From Synanceia verrucosa (lineage: Eukaryota; Chordata; Actinopteri; Perciformes; Synanceiidae), in contig CM056559.1 in NCBI GenBank assembly GCA_029721515.1, positions 22,196,065 to 22,260,064 of the forward strand: 64,000 nt of DNA. Reading direction: 5' to 3'. Every line of letters begins with the position of its first letter. Positions within the stretch are counted from its first letter, which is position 1. The position numbers and the translations under genes are program-made. The notes beneath the pieces were generated by a model that did no database searches, was not told the DNA's origin, and saw only the letters and a list, made by a program, of their open reading frames with translations. Positions 1 through 14,600 of the stretch are shown here, piece after piece.

Positions 1-3000
1 GGACACCTGGAGGGTGAGAGAGGCCAGTGGCTCAATACACAATGGCAGGTGTCCCTCAACAGTTTAACAGTTTTAAAGTAATAACTTCAAACAGCATAAG
101 GTCAGGCTTTGAAGTAAGGTCAAACTGAGTAATTGCATATAACCAAAGAGGCAAAATAGAGAGACATGTGGTGCTGATGACAAATGAGCAGAGGGGAGGT
201 TTGGGCTTCGGGCATGAAGCCCAGTCTCTCTTCCCTTCTTTCCACTGGGTGGTCTTGGACCTGATGATCAGTGGATCTACCGGCACAGACAACAGGGCGC
301 TGTAAAAATATGCTCAGCATAAGTTCCTGAGTATTGGGGATGAATGTTATAAAGTTTAATGGACTATTACTATTAAAAGTTTAAGGACCCCATTTAAACG
401 ATCTACGGCGTGTGGTCTGAAGTGCATTGTCCAAGTGCATTTAGGGCATGTTCAAAGTCTCTTTTTGCTGGATAAATGCTGTATAATCTGGATGCAGGTA
501 TTTTTGTGCATTTTGCATTTGACAAACTATGTATTTTGAAACACTAAATCTTTTTCTGGCATGCATAATACTATGGTTGTATAAATATTAGGACGCACTC
601 TGGGGTTTCGTTGATTAATGACACAACCACTTCCTGTTGCTTCTAGATAGCAACACGGCAACAAAGTGTCTGACCACACCTCACTTTGAATTCATTTACA
701 CAACGGGGGTGCAGGGTGAGAAAACTGTGTCGGTCTGAAAACCAGCAATGACAGTAGCACTGCACCAGGTCTAACATAGGTCAGTAACGTTACTCATAAG
801 AATTAAAAAAGGAAAACTATTTATGCATAGCTGCAGTTGAATAGACATCTGTGACACATTAATCAATTATGTGCTGTAGCCACAAGGCAATGGAAATAAT
901 TGTCCACATTTGGATGACAACCATAGTCCATCAAACTTATAAATTACAAAAATTAAGTACAATCAGAATTAGATAAATGCGCACATCCACCTGGGACATG
1001 AAAAACACCTAAAGAGTTTTTATTTGAAACAATTATGTGTGATTATTATGATTTGATCAAGTCAGCTTTTGGGGTTTGGAGGGGGTCGAGGGGTTAAGTA
1101 ACAGGAGCTCATGTATGCCTGCTCTCTGTAGACAATATGAAGTATTAAATACTGTATGATATGGCAAGATGGAGGGGAATAAACAAGTAGAAAATAAGCT
1201 TGAGGCAAAAACACTTCATATGCTGTCATGGGGATTTGGCGTGATATTGCTGCAGATGCCATGTAATTCAAGAGTACATTCAGTGAATCTTATATAAATA
1301 AATCTTTGGACTGTTTCTTGCACGTTTTATAACAGCGTCTTTGAATTATTGTTAAGTTTGCAGCATATCGTACAGTTGAACCACAGAAAGCAACTGTTAC
1401 CGTGCTACGCTACGCAACAGCTGCAAAGACGAGGAGCAATCCCACCAAACTCTGACCATGACAACCAGTTGCGAGGATGATGTGCGGGTGTTAAGTGTGT
1501 GAAACCTATCTTATGGTATTAGTGACGTGAAATCACATTACATTCTCACATTAATTCCCTCTCTTGAGGCCACTTCTTTCTGAAATGGATCACTCAGATA
1601 AAAATGAAGTCTATCTGCAAAGACGTGACTCTATTAGTAGTTGTGTTACTGAACTAGAAGCTGAAAAATTTTAAATTAAAGGGAAGACAACTATTATCAA
1701 AGACCTTCAAAGTCCTCTGGATGTGACCTGCATTATCTTCTGGCGTAACAAGACTCACAGATGATGGTGAAGACATCATTATTCTCTGACTTCTGCTCCT
1801 TGTTTAGTTTGTTTCTAATGTGTGAGTTAGGAGACACTTCCTGGTGGTATTGTTTGGCGTCCACTCAAGGCATTCACTTGGTAAAATTAAACACGGGTGC
1901 TTGCATGGAAGGCCGCAGCGTATAAGTGCAGTATGCATGACTGCACTGACTCATTTTAAAAATTAATAGTGCTGTGCTGTTGCAGCCAGGACAATCACAG
2001 AGCAAAATGTTTAATTCATAAAATGACTTGGCTGCTAACGTTACAACATCACTGAGGCTTCTACCTGCAAATATGGAAATGTCTTGACATAAAGCAGGCT
2101 CATGTGCATTTTATCATATGGACAGGGTTAACTGCCAACCTAAGAACATGTACCGCATAATATCCAAGGAGATAATTTCACACAACACTGCAGTGAACTG
2201 CCTTCTGCTGTCCTCTGGGCTGGATTCATACACTCAGGTGCTGTTCCAGATGTTCATTCCTAGTTTTGGTCATCAAGATCACACAGGTTTTGTTTGCCAG
2301 GCCCTTCTCCCCATGAGGAAATAACATTTTGCTTTAACCTGTTTAATCACACTGGCTTTTGACACACACTTTCTGGATAGTTCATTGTGCAAGGCATTAT
2401 GAAACGTATCACTGTCAATGGTAAGTGGAGATGGGGACTGCCTGATGTCATTTTGAGATGCAACTGGAGAGAAAATTATGGATGATAATGACAATATAGG
2501 CCGCGCTTTGCTCTAGTTTCTAATTATCATTGCAAAGCTTTGCTTTATAAAAGCATCTGAAAATGTGCTTTTCTTTATTTTCTGAACAAATTATTTTTTT
2601 AAATTTAAGTGAACTAAGAAGCAGCTTGTTGTTAATATAAACTATGTGCACTATTGTTTCATCAGCATCAGGAAAATTACATTTTCCATGATGACTTGCA
2701 TAATAATACATCATGAATAACTGCTCTGAGAATGATATTAGCTATAAAGTATGACCCTTTGAAGAAGATATGTCTCAAAAGCTCCCAGCATTTGGCATCT
2801 GTCATTTCCTGAGCACAACTGCTTCTCCGTTATATGAGATCAGCAGTAACTTTAAAGTTAGTGAGGCAGCCCTCTGACTGTATGGTCACAGGATCAAGCC
2901 AGGCCTTCTTAAGACTTTAGCTGCTGGTACATATACGCAATATATGTTGTTGATATTTCATGTCAATGTACTGTACATTCTGTATATGTTATTAAATGTA

Positions 3001-3685
3001 AGGGTGTGTGCTATCCTAAACCACTACTGTAGGCCAAAGTGCCAGTCAGGGAAGAGTTGGTTCTAGCTTTTATGGGAATTTTACCAAAAATACAAAAGAA
3101 ATCACCAGCGAGCTGAACTGGAAAGAAGACAGTTTGGCAAACTGAGACTGGACTTGACAGGAATGATCTTTATGTGAAAGTGTGTGTGGCTCTGGCTGTG
3201 CTGACGGGGTCTGCAGGATAAATTAGTTCAGGATCTCAACGGGCTGTGCAGAAACAGTCATGTCACAAAAACCAAGAGTTAACTTTGCAGCAAGAAATAA
3301 TGAAGGGGATGGAGTTTGGACTGGGGCAGTGAAAATGCTTAATGCTTAACTGTAGCTTTTATGAGAGAGAAGCTCAAATTACAACACTGCTGAGAAGGCG
3401 AAATCTATTCACGTTGTGAGCCCCTGTGTGGCTGCTCTTCCAGTACTTCTGTCTTTCAAAATATCAGTAACCCTGTGTGCTGGTCACAGTTAATCAAATA
3501 AATGCAGGCCACTCGGAAAGGATTAATCGATTGGTAAAAGATATGAACTATGATGTCTCTTAGGTCGGTAAGAATATAGGATGAACTTCCAGAGACTGTA
3601 GTGAATCTCTATTGATTAATTCTTTTAAAAACAGACTGGATAAATTCTGGTCAAACAAGGAGTTTGTATATAATTACAAAGCAAG

Positions 3686-4272
3686 TAGGGCTGCAACAAT
3701 GAATTGATAAAATTGATTATTAAAATTGCTGGCAAAAAGTGTCGTTATTGATTCGTTGTGTCACGTGATTAATGTCAGTCACCACCACATCACGGAGCTC
3801 ACTGAGTTGAGCAGATGGATGCACACTGCTGTAAAACACCACAGAAAAGAGCAGAGTGTGGCTCATATGGATCAGAGCCTGTGTTTTTTTAAACCATGAC
3901 AGGCTGCTTGATGGGAAATACGGCATGTACAACACGGCAAGCTGTAGTCTCGACAGATGGCATCCTCGATGTGCTCGTCACCTCTATCGATGGTTGAAGA
4001 TGATGGCTTCACTATAGTGATGTGCACCTTTAAATCTTTTATGCGCTAGTTAATGTCGACAATTAGTTTTTTCTTTTTTTAATTATTCATAATTAAATTA
4101 TTGTAAGAGCTCTGGGATATTCATGCAGCAACCTGTGATTTGTGCACTTTTTTGCAGTGTCAATTTGATGTCCTGTTTTCGAATAAGAGGATGGAAATTA
4201 AGATATGCTCCTTTTTATCCAATTAATCGAAAAAATAATTGATTATTTAAATAATCGTTAGCTGCAGCCGTA
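3686..4272. mobile_element. non-autonomous hAT element (MITE) with 8-bp target duplication
   Basis: Ends are TAGGGCTGCAAC and the inverted form of TACGGCTGCAGC. AAAGCAAG occurs directly outside both ends (3678-3685 and 4273-4280), the 8-bp duplication typical of hAT transposons. No transposase reading frame survives within the 587 bp. Inserted in tyw1 intron 11. Confidence 0.8.
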
Positions 4273-4387
4273 AAAGCAAGGTTGTCACTTTTTGTGGATA
4301 CTGGTTTATTGTCGAGGTAACATGAAAATGACTTGGATTATTTTGTTATATAAGTAAGATACTGTATGTCTGAGATGAACTGGAGAC

Positions 4388-4488
4388 TTGTCCAGGGTGT
4401 AACCTGCCTTTCGCCCTAAGACAGCTGGGATAGACTCCAGCCCCCTGCGACCCTATATGAGGATAAGTGGTAGAAAATGGATGGATGG
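4388..4488 (+). repeat. fragment of a tRNA-derived SINE, 3' tail
   Basis: Contains CTTGTCCAGGGTG, CTGGGATAGACTCCAGCCCC and a GGATGGATGG-type tail. The same family is present more completely at 14136-14481 on the opposite strand and as fragments at 30583-30678 and 32896-33095. Confidence 0.75.
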
Positions 4489-5874
4489 AGTAATATATGT
4501 TTATGTATAATTGTTTTGTTTTTTGGTGTGTTATTATTTTGAGTCTGATGTAGAGTATTAATATCCTGTATCAGCTTTATTTCATTTAATTCTGCAGTGA
4601 AAATCTGATTCAAACCCTTTAAATCAAACTTCTTCTTCAATCAGTACTAGTTTGCTTTAATAAATGTCTGACAACTGTGACCTCACCATGTTCTGACAAC
4701 ATTTCTCAAAACCTCTCAAAGAAAATCTGCTTAGGGAATACTCACAGGATGATCATTAAACATGTTTCGACTGAGCTCAACTGGCCACCCTCAGCCAAAG
4801 CTGGTAGCAGCCAGAGAAACAAGTCCCAAAAGGCAACAGTATTAGTACAAATAGCAAAGCCTGAAAATGTGGGAGCAGAGATAATTCTTCTAGTGCAAAC
4901 CAGTGCATACATGCACTGGTTTGCATACTGGTTTACATGCATACATGGAATTCTGTCAAACACAACAGTAAACATGGTTACAGCTAAACTTGACTTGATG
5001 GAGGTGCCAGATGGAGAAATGAAATTGGGAATGTGAGCTAAGGAGCAAATGATGAGCTGGTATGGCAAATGTGACGAAACAGTAGACAGAATATCAGTAC
5101 TTTTTCCATTCTGCTTCAGTACACATAGGCGTACAAGAGGTCACAGGGTGTCACTAAAGATGCAAAGTGTGCAGGACAATGTGTTGTGTGAGTCACAAGA
5201 GCTGAATTGTGGGTACCAAGTGCAAAAATACTGAATGCATGAGTGAACTTGTTTTTCTACAGAAACACAAGTACGTAACTAAGTTAATGTAAGGGCTTGC
5301 TACCAACGGTGTCCCATCATCAACAAAAAAAAAAAACATGCTTGGGATAAAGTAAACTCATTATTGACGAGTCCAGTTTCTGCCTGATTAAGTAACCTTG
5401 AACCCGTTCGCATTCGCGCACAAGGCATGGGGAGGATAAATGATATTCCAGAATAACTTAACTATTTCCAGGACATTTGACCTTTCTTCTCAATTTCCAT
5501 ATGTTTTCTATCATTGGAAAATCGGTGAATAGTTTTTCCATGTCTTCCATGGATGCATGGGATCCCTGTGAAAAATGTGAAATTTTTGGCAAGAAACCTC
5601 AATATGTTGGAGCTCTTTTCACAACAATATAAAATAGATGGTAGTGGTGATTCTGATCTCTTCAACTTCACATCAAAACAGTAGGCAAAGGAGTGGATGT
5701 GCATGGGCACACAGGAATTTTTTATTTTGCTACCGTGTTATCAAATTGATATGGAGAATCATGGAATTTCACAACTAAATTTCTGGCATTGTGACACCCC
5801 TCATGTCGGTATTTAATTCTACAAGATATAAAAATAACACACGTCTGCACGTGTGAACTGCTAAAAGGACGAAC

Positions 5875-5984
5875 CTCTGAACTGTCGAATCATGGTCTGG
5901 TGCTTCTCCAAGGCATCCTGCAGAATCTTCTCAGCAGGGTCCATCTTCCAGCGCCACTCTGTGCCCACGGGGTTGGTGTGATGT
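5875..5984 (-). CDS. tyw1: tyw1 exon 11 (last exon inside the window)
   Basis: Encodes RHHTNPVGTEWRWKMD and KHQTMIRQFRG, the stretch directly after the radical-SAM motif. Acceptor ACCGACAG is good; the donor AGAG/GTTCGT is weak but in the expected phase. No later exon was found between 1 and 5874. Confidence 0.93.
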
Positions 5985-8900
5985 CTGTCGGTGAGGCACA
6001 CAGACAGACAAACAAATAAGGAAGAACAGCAGAAAATACTGTAACTTCTCAGTTGGGAATGCTGCCACAGCACTGCTTCACAGCCAGTATCACTCCCTGG
6101 CCGTCACTTTAATGAATTTAGGCCATGAGACTGGGGTCAGATTCAGTTTATTCACAAACTGAGAGTGAATTATGGAGGCTATGCATATTCTCGCCCTATA
6201 AAAATATATAAAGACAAAGAATGCATCATACTGTAAAAAATGGCACCTCTTTACGTGTTAATAACACCTTCTGACTGTGTAAGTGTGATGTCTAGGTGCA
6301 ACAACAAATTCGGAGGCATCTCAAATTTCAGACAGTCTGTCGCATGCATATGCACATGCTCACACTCACACCACATGCTGGCCTCATGCATCATATAATT
6401 CCACCTGTTGCTGCGGAAGAGGTGGATGGTGAAGGCATCTGCAAAAATGCATCTGCGGTCTGAAACTACTTACTTCCCGTCATCCCACATAGCTGCCTTA
6501 AGCGAGACGGGCATATCTGTGGTGACAGGGAGGCAGCTCACCGCAGCTCATCCTGACAGCGACCTTTCAGAGCTCAACACAGCTGCCTTTGCTGAGGGAA
6601 CTTAAGGGGAACAAAAGGCCTCAGTCTCTCGCCAGTGTCATGATCAATCAGTGTCCACCTTTAGGCCTCAGCTATGCTGGCCTTGTGAGTAAGTCATTAA
6701 CTTGATTGCCACAGCGAGATCATGGCACTGTGTGAGTGATCTGGACTAACGTGTTTTTTTTTTTTTTTCAAGCTACACACAAAACACATCAATGAATAGG
6801 CTAAGAATGACCTGAAATAGAATAAATAACTAATGATGGTTTAAAACTTAAAAAAAATAAAAAATAAAAAAGTATTTACAAGAATCTTAGGCTTAGGTTT
6901 GCTCTCACATCACGTACGTAAAATAAAGACTAACTTATTTGAAGCTTAGAAGAGTTATCCACCCTACCTCCTGACTAAATAATAAGAGCATTGTTGCCAT
7001 GGTAACAATGACCAATGACCAATGACAAAAGAAGAAAAGAAAACATGGCTCATAATTTGTAGTTGTTCAATGCAACTTATAATTGTTGTCAGCAAATGTA
7101 ATCAGAGGCGGGTACATTATTGAAAATAAACCACTAGATAGATAACCACTAAGCCATTGTCAAAGTCTGTTAGACTTGAACTCTGCAGTGGCATCATTCT
7201 GCAGGTACATACCTCCAGCAGAAGACACACTTGTTAGCACAGGCGAGGCTAGGGGTGGTCTCCATGCACCGGTGGGACTCGATACCATAGAACGTGTGCT
7301 TGTAACAGCCTCCTCTACCCCGCAACATGGACTAACCAACAAAAACAAAACAACACCTTTAAGGTGAACCATCATAAAGACAAATGTTTTATTGAGGAGT
7401 AAATGCTGGTACCTTGGTCCAGCGACAGAGCTTCACTCCTGAGTGACTCCCAATGAGTTTGTAACCTGCACAGGAAGAGAAAAAGAAAGATTTCAATCAA
7501 TAAATACCTCTTTGATCAAGACCCACACAGGCCAAATTCAGCAGATAATTAATAAATAAAAAGAGAGGACTTCTTTAAGATTTTCATCATTAAAGCCCTG
7601 CTAAACATTCATTAAGTCATATTCATTCACAGCCCTCTGAGGCCACTGAGATTCTCCAATAAAGTGAAAAGCAGAAACTCAAGGGCCTCAGCAGGAGGAT
7701 CGTGTTTCAAATTCTCTTTCAGCACAAAAGCAGAATAAAGTGCTTCACTTTCTTCACAAGTCTGCCTCTCTATCCTCTTATACTACCACAGGCTAATACC
7801 ACTGGCTACACATGGACACGCTTGGGTGAGTCCTTCTCTGCACTTTTTTTTTTAAATATCTTTTTTTTTTTTTTTTTTTTTTTTAAACACTTCCTCCTCC
7901 ATCTGTGATGCCTGTCAAAGGGAATACTGGTAGCTTCATCTGTATCACTAAATCTGCTCGAGAAATGCCAGAGCATGATGTTGGGATTGCTTCCAGGGGA
8001 ATCAAAAGGGCTCACTTTGAAAATCTCAACGTTTAAAGAGACTTTGTAGTTAAGCCATGCAGTGACAGAACAGCCTGATGTGGGATTTAGGTGGGAACTC
8101 TTTTATTGTGAAACATTTTGTTATTAAATCCATGTAGCTGAAATATCAAATTAAAACGCAGAAGGAAATTTGTGTTAGGGTGAGTACGAGTTTGACACCA
8201 GATGAGTCAAATATAAAATGATTTTTATCAATGCACAAAAGGCTGAATACTGAAAATGCTCATTTTTGATTTACCAGCTGAATGAAACAGCTTGCCTCTG
8301 ATAAATCATGTTCTTTTGATAAGTAATGACAAATACACAGAACAGAACTCAATTTATTTGTAATAATAATAATAATGCATTGTACTTATATAGCGCTTTT
8401 GATGACACTCAAAGTCGCTTTACAGTATAGATACTTTATTCATTCACTCCTCATTCACACTTGTTTTTTGCTGTAACACCTAACGTTTGCTGTACATTTC
8501 CTCTTTGGGGGGAAAAAACATGCTGACCAGCATCAAATTGTTTTTCCACTTGAAAATACCTTGAGAGCACATGTCCTCCACTAACCCACGCCTAGCAACT
8601 GCAAGACATATAAATATATAAACTACGGTGAGGAAGCAGAGCTGCTGGCAGTTTGTCTAACCATTAATGAACTTAATGTAAGCAGCGTTTCCCCTCTGGT
8701 GTTTGTTAGGGAAATCGATTTCCAATGCCTCCCTGTCCTTCTGTCAGGGGACAGCATTGAGCCAAAGTGAGGGGGAGGTGGATGGTGGGGACTGGGAGGA
8801 AAGAAAAGGTCTCTCGCTGTTATCTCTGACAAATTGCATCTGCTGAAAAAGTGCAATAGACTCTATGAGTAATTGTATATCAATGTGTGAGGCATCAATA

Positions 8901-11558
8901 TTTGAGACAAAGAGGAAAATGAACAGCTTCACTGGGAGTTCACTGGCCTGTGCAATGGTATTTAAATGCCCGTATATGTGTACAGTATGATCCTGTGTCT
9001 GTCAGGAAGGAAAATAATAATTCACAATAATGTGTACTACTAAAATCTATACTGAAAATGGCATCATAATTTTATCCTATTAGATATTTCTGAGAAACTG
9101 TGATGATGAATTATGGTAAAAAATGTGTTTTGTGATGTTTGACCAACATATTCTTCATCAGTTCATCGTTGAGTCTCACACTGTTGTGTCACTGTTAAGT
9201 CTTGGAGTGCCAAAGATGTATGTATGTCTTTTTAATTACAATGTTTGAGTGCAATTGACATATACTGTGTATACGGCAAATGTTTTTTTTTTGTTTTTTT
9301 TGGCAGCTGGTACAAGAGGGCGCTCTCACACAACCTGTGAGTAATTTTGGGGCTTCTGGGATTTGTAGTCAGAGCATAAAGAGCTGATATACGCCACAGA
9401 TCAAAGCAGCAACTGGAGACCATCGAGATTAGAGAATAAAACAGAATTTGGACAAAAACTGGTGATTTGGTGAAAGTGGTCTCTACTCTACCTCTGATAA
9501 AACAAGAATGGAACAAGGTGAAAACAAACATTTTTTTCATGATGTAATAGAGAGTCTCTTCTTTCATTTCAGCTATTCAGTGTTTCCAGAGTCATAGTAC
9601 AAAATATTCTGTGGGTCTTAAAATATGACTCAAAATGGCTAAAAACGCTAGCACAAGGCATTTTCTGTTTTATAAAAGGGCTGGCACTCAATGAGTTAAT
9701 CTCAGATTCTGCATTCAATTGTTGGTAAAGAGTCCATGTGGAGAGGAAAAGAGGCAGACAGCAGTGGTTTAAATGCACACTGGGAACCATCCAGCTATCA
9801 CTTGATAATGATTTTGCTTTTTATTGGTTTGAAATAATCTTGTAAACTGGGTAGCTGTGAAACAAATCTGACCACTTCCAGTCTCACATGAGATGTGTTC
9901 ATAGACAGCAGTGACCTTGACTTAGTCCACAAATTCTATCTAATCTGTTTCTGTGATTATAATAGTGACCACTGGCTTGTCTAATAACTCTTTAAGAGGA
10001 CTTCAATATTCCACTTCCAGGCAGCCTGCTTCTGCAAAAAGCTGTTACCCATAAACCCTTAATCTGTAAAGCACAAAATGCAATTCAGATTAATGCTCCA
10101 GTGGGCCAACTGTGGGCTTAAATAACGTGAGATAAAAGACAACATTATTGACAATCGAGCAAACATTTTGCACTTTGATCTGTGATATTCCACTCAAACG
10201 CTGAGCGGCCTGAGGGAAATAAAATGAGCAGGGAGGGAAAGTGTTTCATCAAAGAATCAGCCTAATTTGCTTGGAGAGGTCTGCAGCTTCTGTTTTCAAA
10301 AAACTATTATCTGTGTGGTGAATATTCTGCTGAGAGATAAAATTCTTCAGTTTATTCATCTTATAATTCAACTTTGATGTTACGTCATTTAAAACCCACT
10401 TTATGGCGTGGTTGCATCACATGTGAATGTTCTATATCACATGAAGAAACACAGTTTTCCTTTAGATGGCAGGTTGTGGACCCTAACCCCTTACAACGAC
10501 AAATCTTGCTCTTTATCGTCACATATCAAACATATTTTAGGCACAGATGTACACATTTACATCTCATTTGAATATCTAGTCTTTTGAGCATCAGCAAAGT
10601 ATTTTTTGGCCATCGGTTGTAGTTTCAGTAGATGTGTGAAAAAGGGAATAGAGCCCTCCAAGTCCCAGTGTCATTAAAGCAGCGGCAACACTTTCATCCT
10701 TCAGTCTTTCATTGCAAATAAAACAAAATGTCTATCGGGACAGACTGGTGCCAACATTAACACCATGAAACAGGTCAGCATTTGGTCAAATGGAGTCCTA
10801 TTTATAGAGTGTTGTGTAAGCTAAAAATAAGCTAACAGTGTGGGGGGGGGGGGGGCTGACCTGCCTGTGTTATACGAGTGAATGGACCACATGGAGAAGA
10901 GAAAGTGCTTCCAACAGAGCTGATGATCGAACAACCAGGACACAGGCTTTACCGCCAGAGAACATATGGATGCATATAGCACATGTAGTTCCATTCACCA
11001 CAACACACACATTTTTGTATTCTTATATATTGTATATTTTTTGTTATATTGGTAGAGTTTATATTTAATCTTGTATTATTGTCTTGAGCAGTATAATGAC
11101 AATAAAGTCATTCTCAGTGTCTTTCACACAAGGCACTATTCTTACAACATTTCATGTATTTTAATCCAATTTAAACCTTATAAGTGTAAGACTCTCACTA
11201 AAGGCCACTACGGCATACAAGTTGAAGTACATGGTCTGAGTGCTGAAACAGGACATTTCCATGTTAGCAGTAGTTTTGCTGAGGTCTTGGTGTGGGAGGA
11301 GGGAGAAGTGAGACTCTTGGGACGACACCCTGAGGACAGGAAGAGGCAGAGATGGTAATTGAACTGCAATGCATCATTAAGTGGCATTAGACAACACACA
11401 ATCCCGGCTCCACACTTCTCCTCAGTAGCACCTCGGACCAGCTTTAATTTCTCTGTCAGGACGTTAGAAAAAAAGAGGCTGGAACACAGGATGCAATTTC
11501 AGCAGCTTATCAACCTTCCAGGTTACATGCTTGAGAGGAGGCTGTTGACACCTCAACA

Positions 11559-11629
<71 letters not shown>

Positions 11630-14600
11630 CACAAATATATATATATATATATATATAAAATATATTTTTGACCCCGCACATTTGGTCACATTTTCTGTTG
11701 ACCCATAATAAAGTCATAAAAGAACCAAACTTCATGAATGTTTTTTGTAACAAAGAAGTATCTGTTCCAATCACTCTATCAGAGAAAAATCTGAGTTCTA
11801 GAAATAACTGGAAACTCAAAAGAGCCATGACATTATGTTCTTTACAAGTGTATGTAAACTTTTGACCACGACTGTATATACACGTGTGTGTTTGTGTGTA
11901 TATATGCACACACGCGTATGTACAACTTGTATTTTAAGCTGCATTTTAAAGTTCTCAGTGATCTATGCAGAATATCACAAGATATCACAATATCGCAATA
12001 ATGTATCATATCGTGACAGAAGTATCGCAATTCGTATCGTAAAGTCCTCGCCAATACCCACCCCGAGTTTACATCCTGTGTATCATTTTATCATATGGAT
12101 TGTCTTACTGTATCACGTTGGCTTATTCTGTCTGCACATCTATTGCATGCCTGTCCGTCCTGGGAGAGGGATCCCTGCTCTATTGTACCTCAAGAGACGA
12201 TTATGCAGCGTTCAGTCTAACTGGAGAGGATGAGGCAGTAGAGCTGCTGCCAAATGCTTATCAATAATACAGCCATAGTCTGCATATGTTTTAGTAGTTT
12301 GCTGATTGGATTAAACCCAACGTTTACATACCTGGGGTAAATTGAGTCAACGTTTACCCTTTCAATTTGGGGCGGCAGTAGCTCAGTCTGTAGTGACTTG
12401 GGCTGGGAATCGGAGGGTCGCCAGTTCAAGTCCAGGTCGGACCAAAAATGTGAAGAGTGGACTGGTAGCTGGAGAGGTGCCAGTTCCTCCTCCTGGGCAC
12501 TGCCGAGGTTGCCCTTGAGCAAGGCACCGAACCCCCAACTGCTCGGGGCGCCTGGATAAGGGGCAGCTCCCTCACTCTGACACCTCTCCTCTAATGCATG
12601 TGCATGTGTTTGTTTCATGACTTGTGTGTGTAATGTGCAACTGAAAAATATATGTATATATATACTAACAGAGTGAAAAAATGTAATTTCCCTCATTGAG
12701 GGATTAATAAAGGAATTCTTCTTCTTCTAATTTGTGTATGCATGTTTGATCTGCTGAAATAATGATAAAAAAAAAAAATGAAATGACCCATAACTCATGT
12801 TTAAAGTGAATTACTCTGCTGATAATATGAATATATCATCTAGCCGCCAGTGACACCAGCAGCCTCAGTTATAGTGCATATTAATAGCTACTTCATTATG
12901 TTTCTAATTCTGATTCTTACCTTGTTTTGTCAGTGCTCCTCTAAGGGCGGGGGTGATCATCTCTCTTCTTTCCCCTTCATCTTCAATCTTCTTCACTCCG
13001 TTCAACTTGGATAGCTTCACCATCTGGCCGTCTGTTCGACCCTCCTCTTTGCTCTGTGGCAGACACAAAACTCGTTTACTGTTTATGGCAGCACTGAAAG
13101 ACTTTGTTGTTGTGTTGCTACAAAATCATAAAGTGTAGTGTTGTAAATTTGATGCTGAGGCAGAAAAACAAGAAAAGGTGCTCTTACCAAAATAAAAATG
13201 AAAAAAGTGGTGAATTTACCTCACAGGGGCAGTTATAAGTTATTCATTTTGAAAAGTGAGTCAACAAGAACAGAACAAATTTAAGGTGTGTAGACGAGAA
13301 ACTGAGATTACAACAATTCACTCACTTGACCTACATGCACTGATATCTATATCAAATCTAATACTCCAATTTAGTCAAGCATAAGGGTTACATTTAGCGG
13401 TCACCCGTGCATCAGCATTCCCTCCTCTGCAGCAACAAATTTTACACATGTCATCTGAGCTTTCTGCCAACATTAAACTAGGAGAGTTATTATAGAGTAA
13501 AGCCAGTCTCATTATGCTCTGCATGCTGGACAGAACTGGAGATCAAGGGTTGTGATCCTGCAGGCCTTGTATGACTTAGTGTTTTTTTCTTTTTAAATCA
13601 TCCTGTCTGGACAGTACAAGGTCACCTTGGTTTAATGCCCTTAGGTGGCCTGGTGAAACAAAAAAAGGCCTACAACACAAGACTTTACACCAAATCTGAA
13701 TGAATGAATGGGTCTGCTGCAGAATATAGGTTTGAGAGATAAATAACTTCCTCTTGGCCATGGTTACATTACAGCAGTGTACAGTATTTGTATGTAAATC
13801 AAAATATCAGCACTTTACAAGCTGAGCAGAAGATCAAAGAGGATGGATTATGCTTATTTACATGTTCATGCTTTAATCTTTTCCTCATATCATCTGTGCT
13901 GCAGCAGCTCTTTGCATCCTCTGTCCACTCTGACTGGTCCGCTGGTCGACTGAAACACACCCTTCAAACTTTGCTCTAACTATATTTGTTAGAGGGTGAG
14001 CCGAACTAGCTACACTTCAAACAAGAAGACAAACATGTCAAACAAACATGACAAACATGACAAACAACAAGTAGAGGAGTAGAGGAGAGTAACTCCCTTT
14101 GGTATGGACTGTGAGCTGTATGACTTGTATCAATTCCATTATCTAACGCTTATCCTCATAGGGTCACGGAGGGGCTGGAGCCTATCCCAGCTATCTTAGG
14201 GCGGAAGGCAGGGTACACCCTGGACAAGTCGCCACCTCATCACAGGACACATAGAGACAGAAAACCACTCATACTCACAATCACACCTGCGGACAATTTA
14301 AATTAGCCAATTAACCTAATCCCCATGCATGTTTTTGGATGGTGGGAGGAAGCCGGAGTACCAGAGAGAACCCACGCAGACACGGGGAGAACATGCAAAC
14401 TCCACACAGAAAGGCCCGGGATTCGAACCCAGTACCTTCTTGCTGTAAGGCGACAGTGCTAACCACTACACCACCATGCCGTCAGCTGTATAAGTCCTGC
14501 TACAAAAGCTGACAAGTGTATGGGAACAGATATTACTTTTCAGAAAGGTGTGACAGATGTGCAATTGAGATTAATAATGTTAAGTGACAGCTCCACCCAA

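Larger units (their letters stand above)
1..5874 (-). other. tyw1 intron 11 (partial), no further exon found
   Basis: No TYW1-like coding stretch on the minus strand and no convincing gene on either strand. Contains a complete hAT-type MITE (3686-4272), a SINE tail (4388-4488), a 32-base near-perfect palindrome (4894-4925) and scattered A/T-rich sequence. Overlapping ORFs at 56-320 have no recognisable family. Confidence 0.7.
7466..12920 (-). other. tyw1 intron 8
   Basis: 5.5 kb with no recognised gene. Holds a long T tract (about 7861-7884), an interspersed-repeat fragment (8345-8470), a G run (about 10840-10854), a CA/TA microsatellite (11562-11656), a Tc1-like terminus (11657-11876), a hAT-like fragment (11966-12062) and a SINE (12369-12728). 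ORFs over the CA/TA tract are low complexity. Confidence 0.75.

Noticed and set aside
56..320. Possible further tyw1 exon at the left edge
   Set aside because: None of the minus-strand frames resembles the expected TYW1 radical-SAM continuation.
4677..5068. 119- and 108-codon ORFs on opposite strands in tyw1 intron 11
   Set aside because: No domain, no splice logic, and the palindrome at 4894-4925 lies within both.
11359..11909. Several overlapping ORFs rich in Tyr, Ile, Thr and His
   Set aside because: They are translations of the CA/TA microsatellite and the Tc1 end.
12369..12440. tRNA gene suggested by A- and B-box-like words
   Set aside because: The words belong to a SINE with truncated copies elsewhere, and the sequence after the B box does not complete a tRNA acceptor stem. 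The same holds for 14136-14481.
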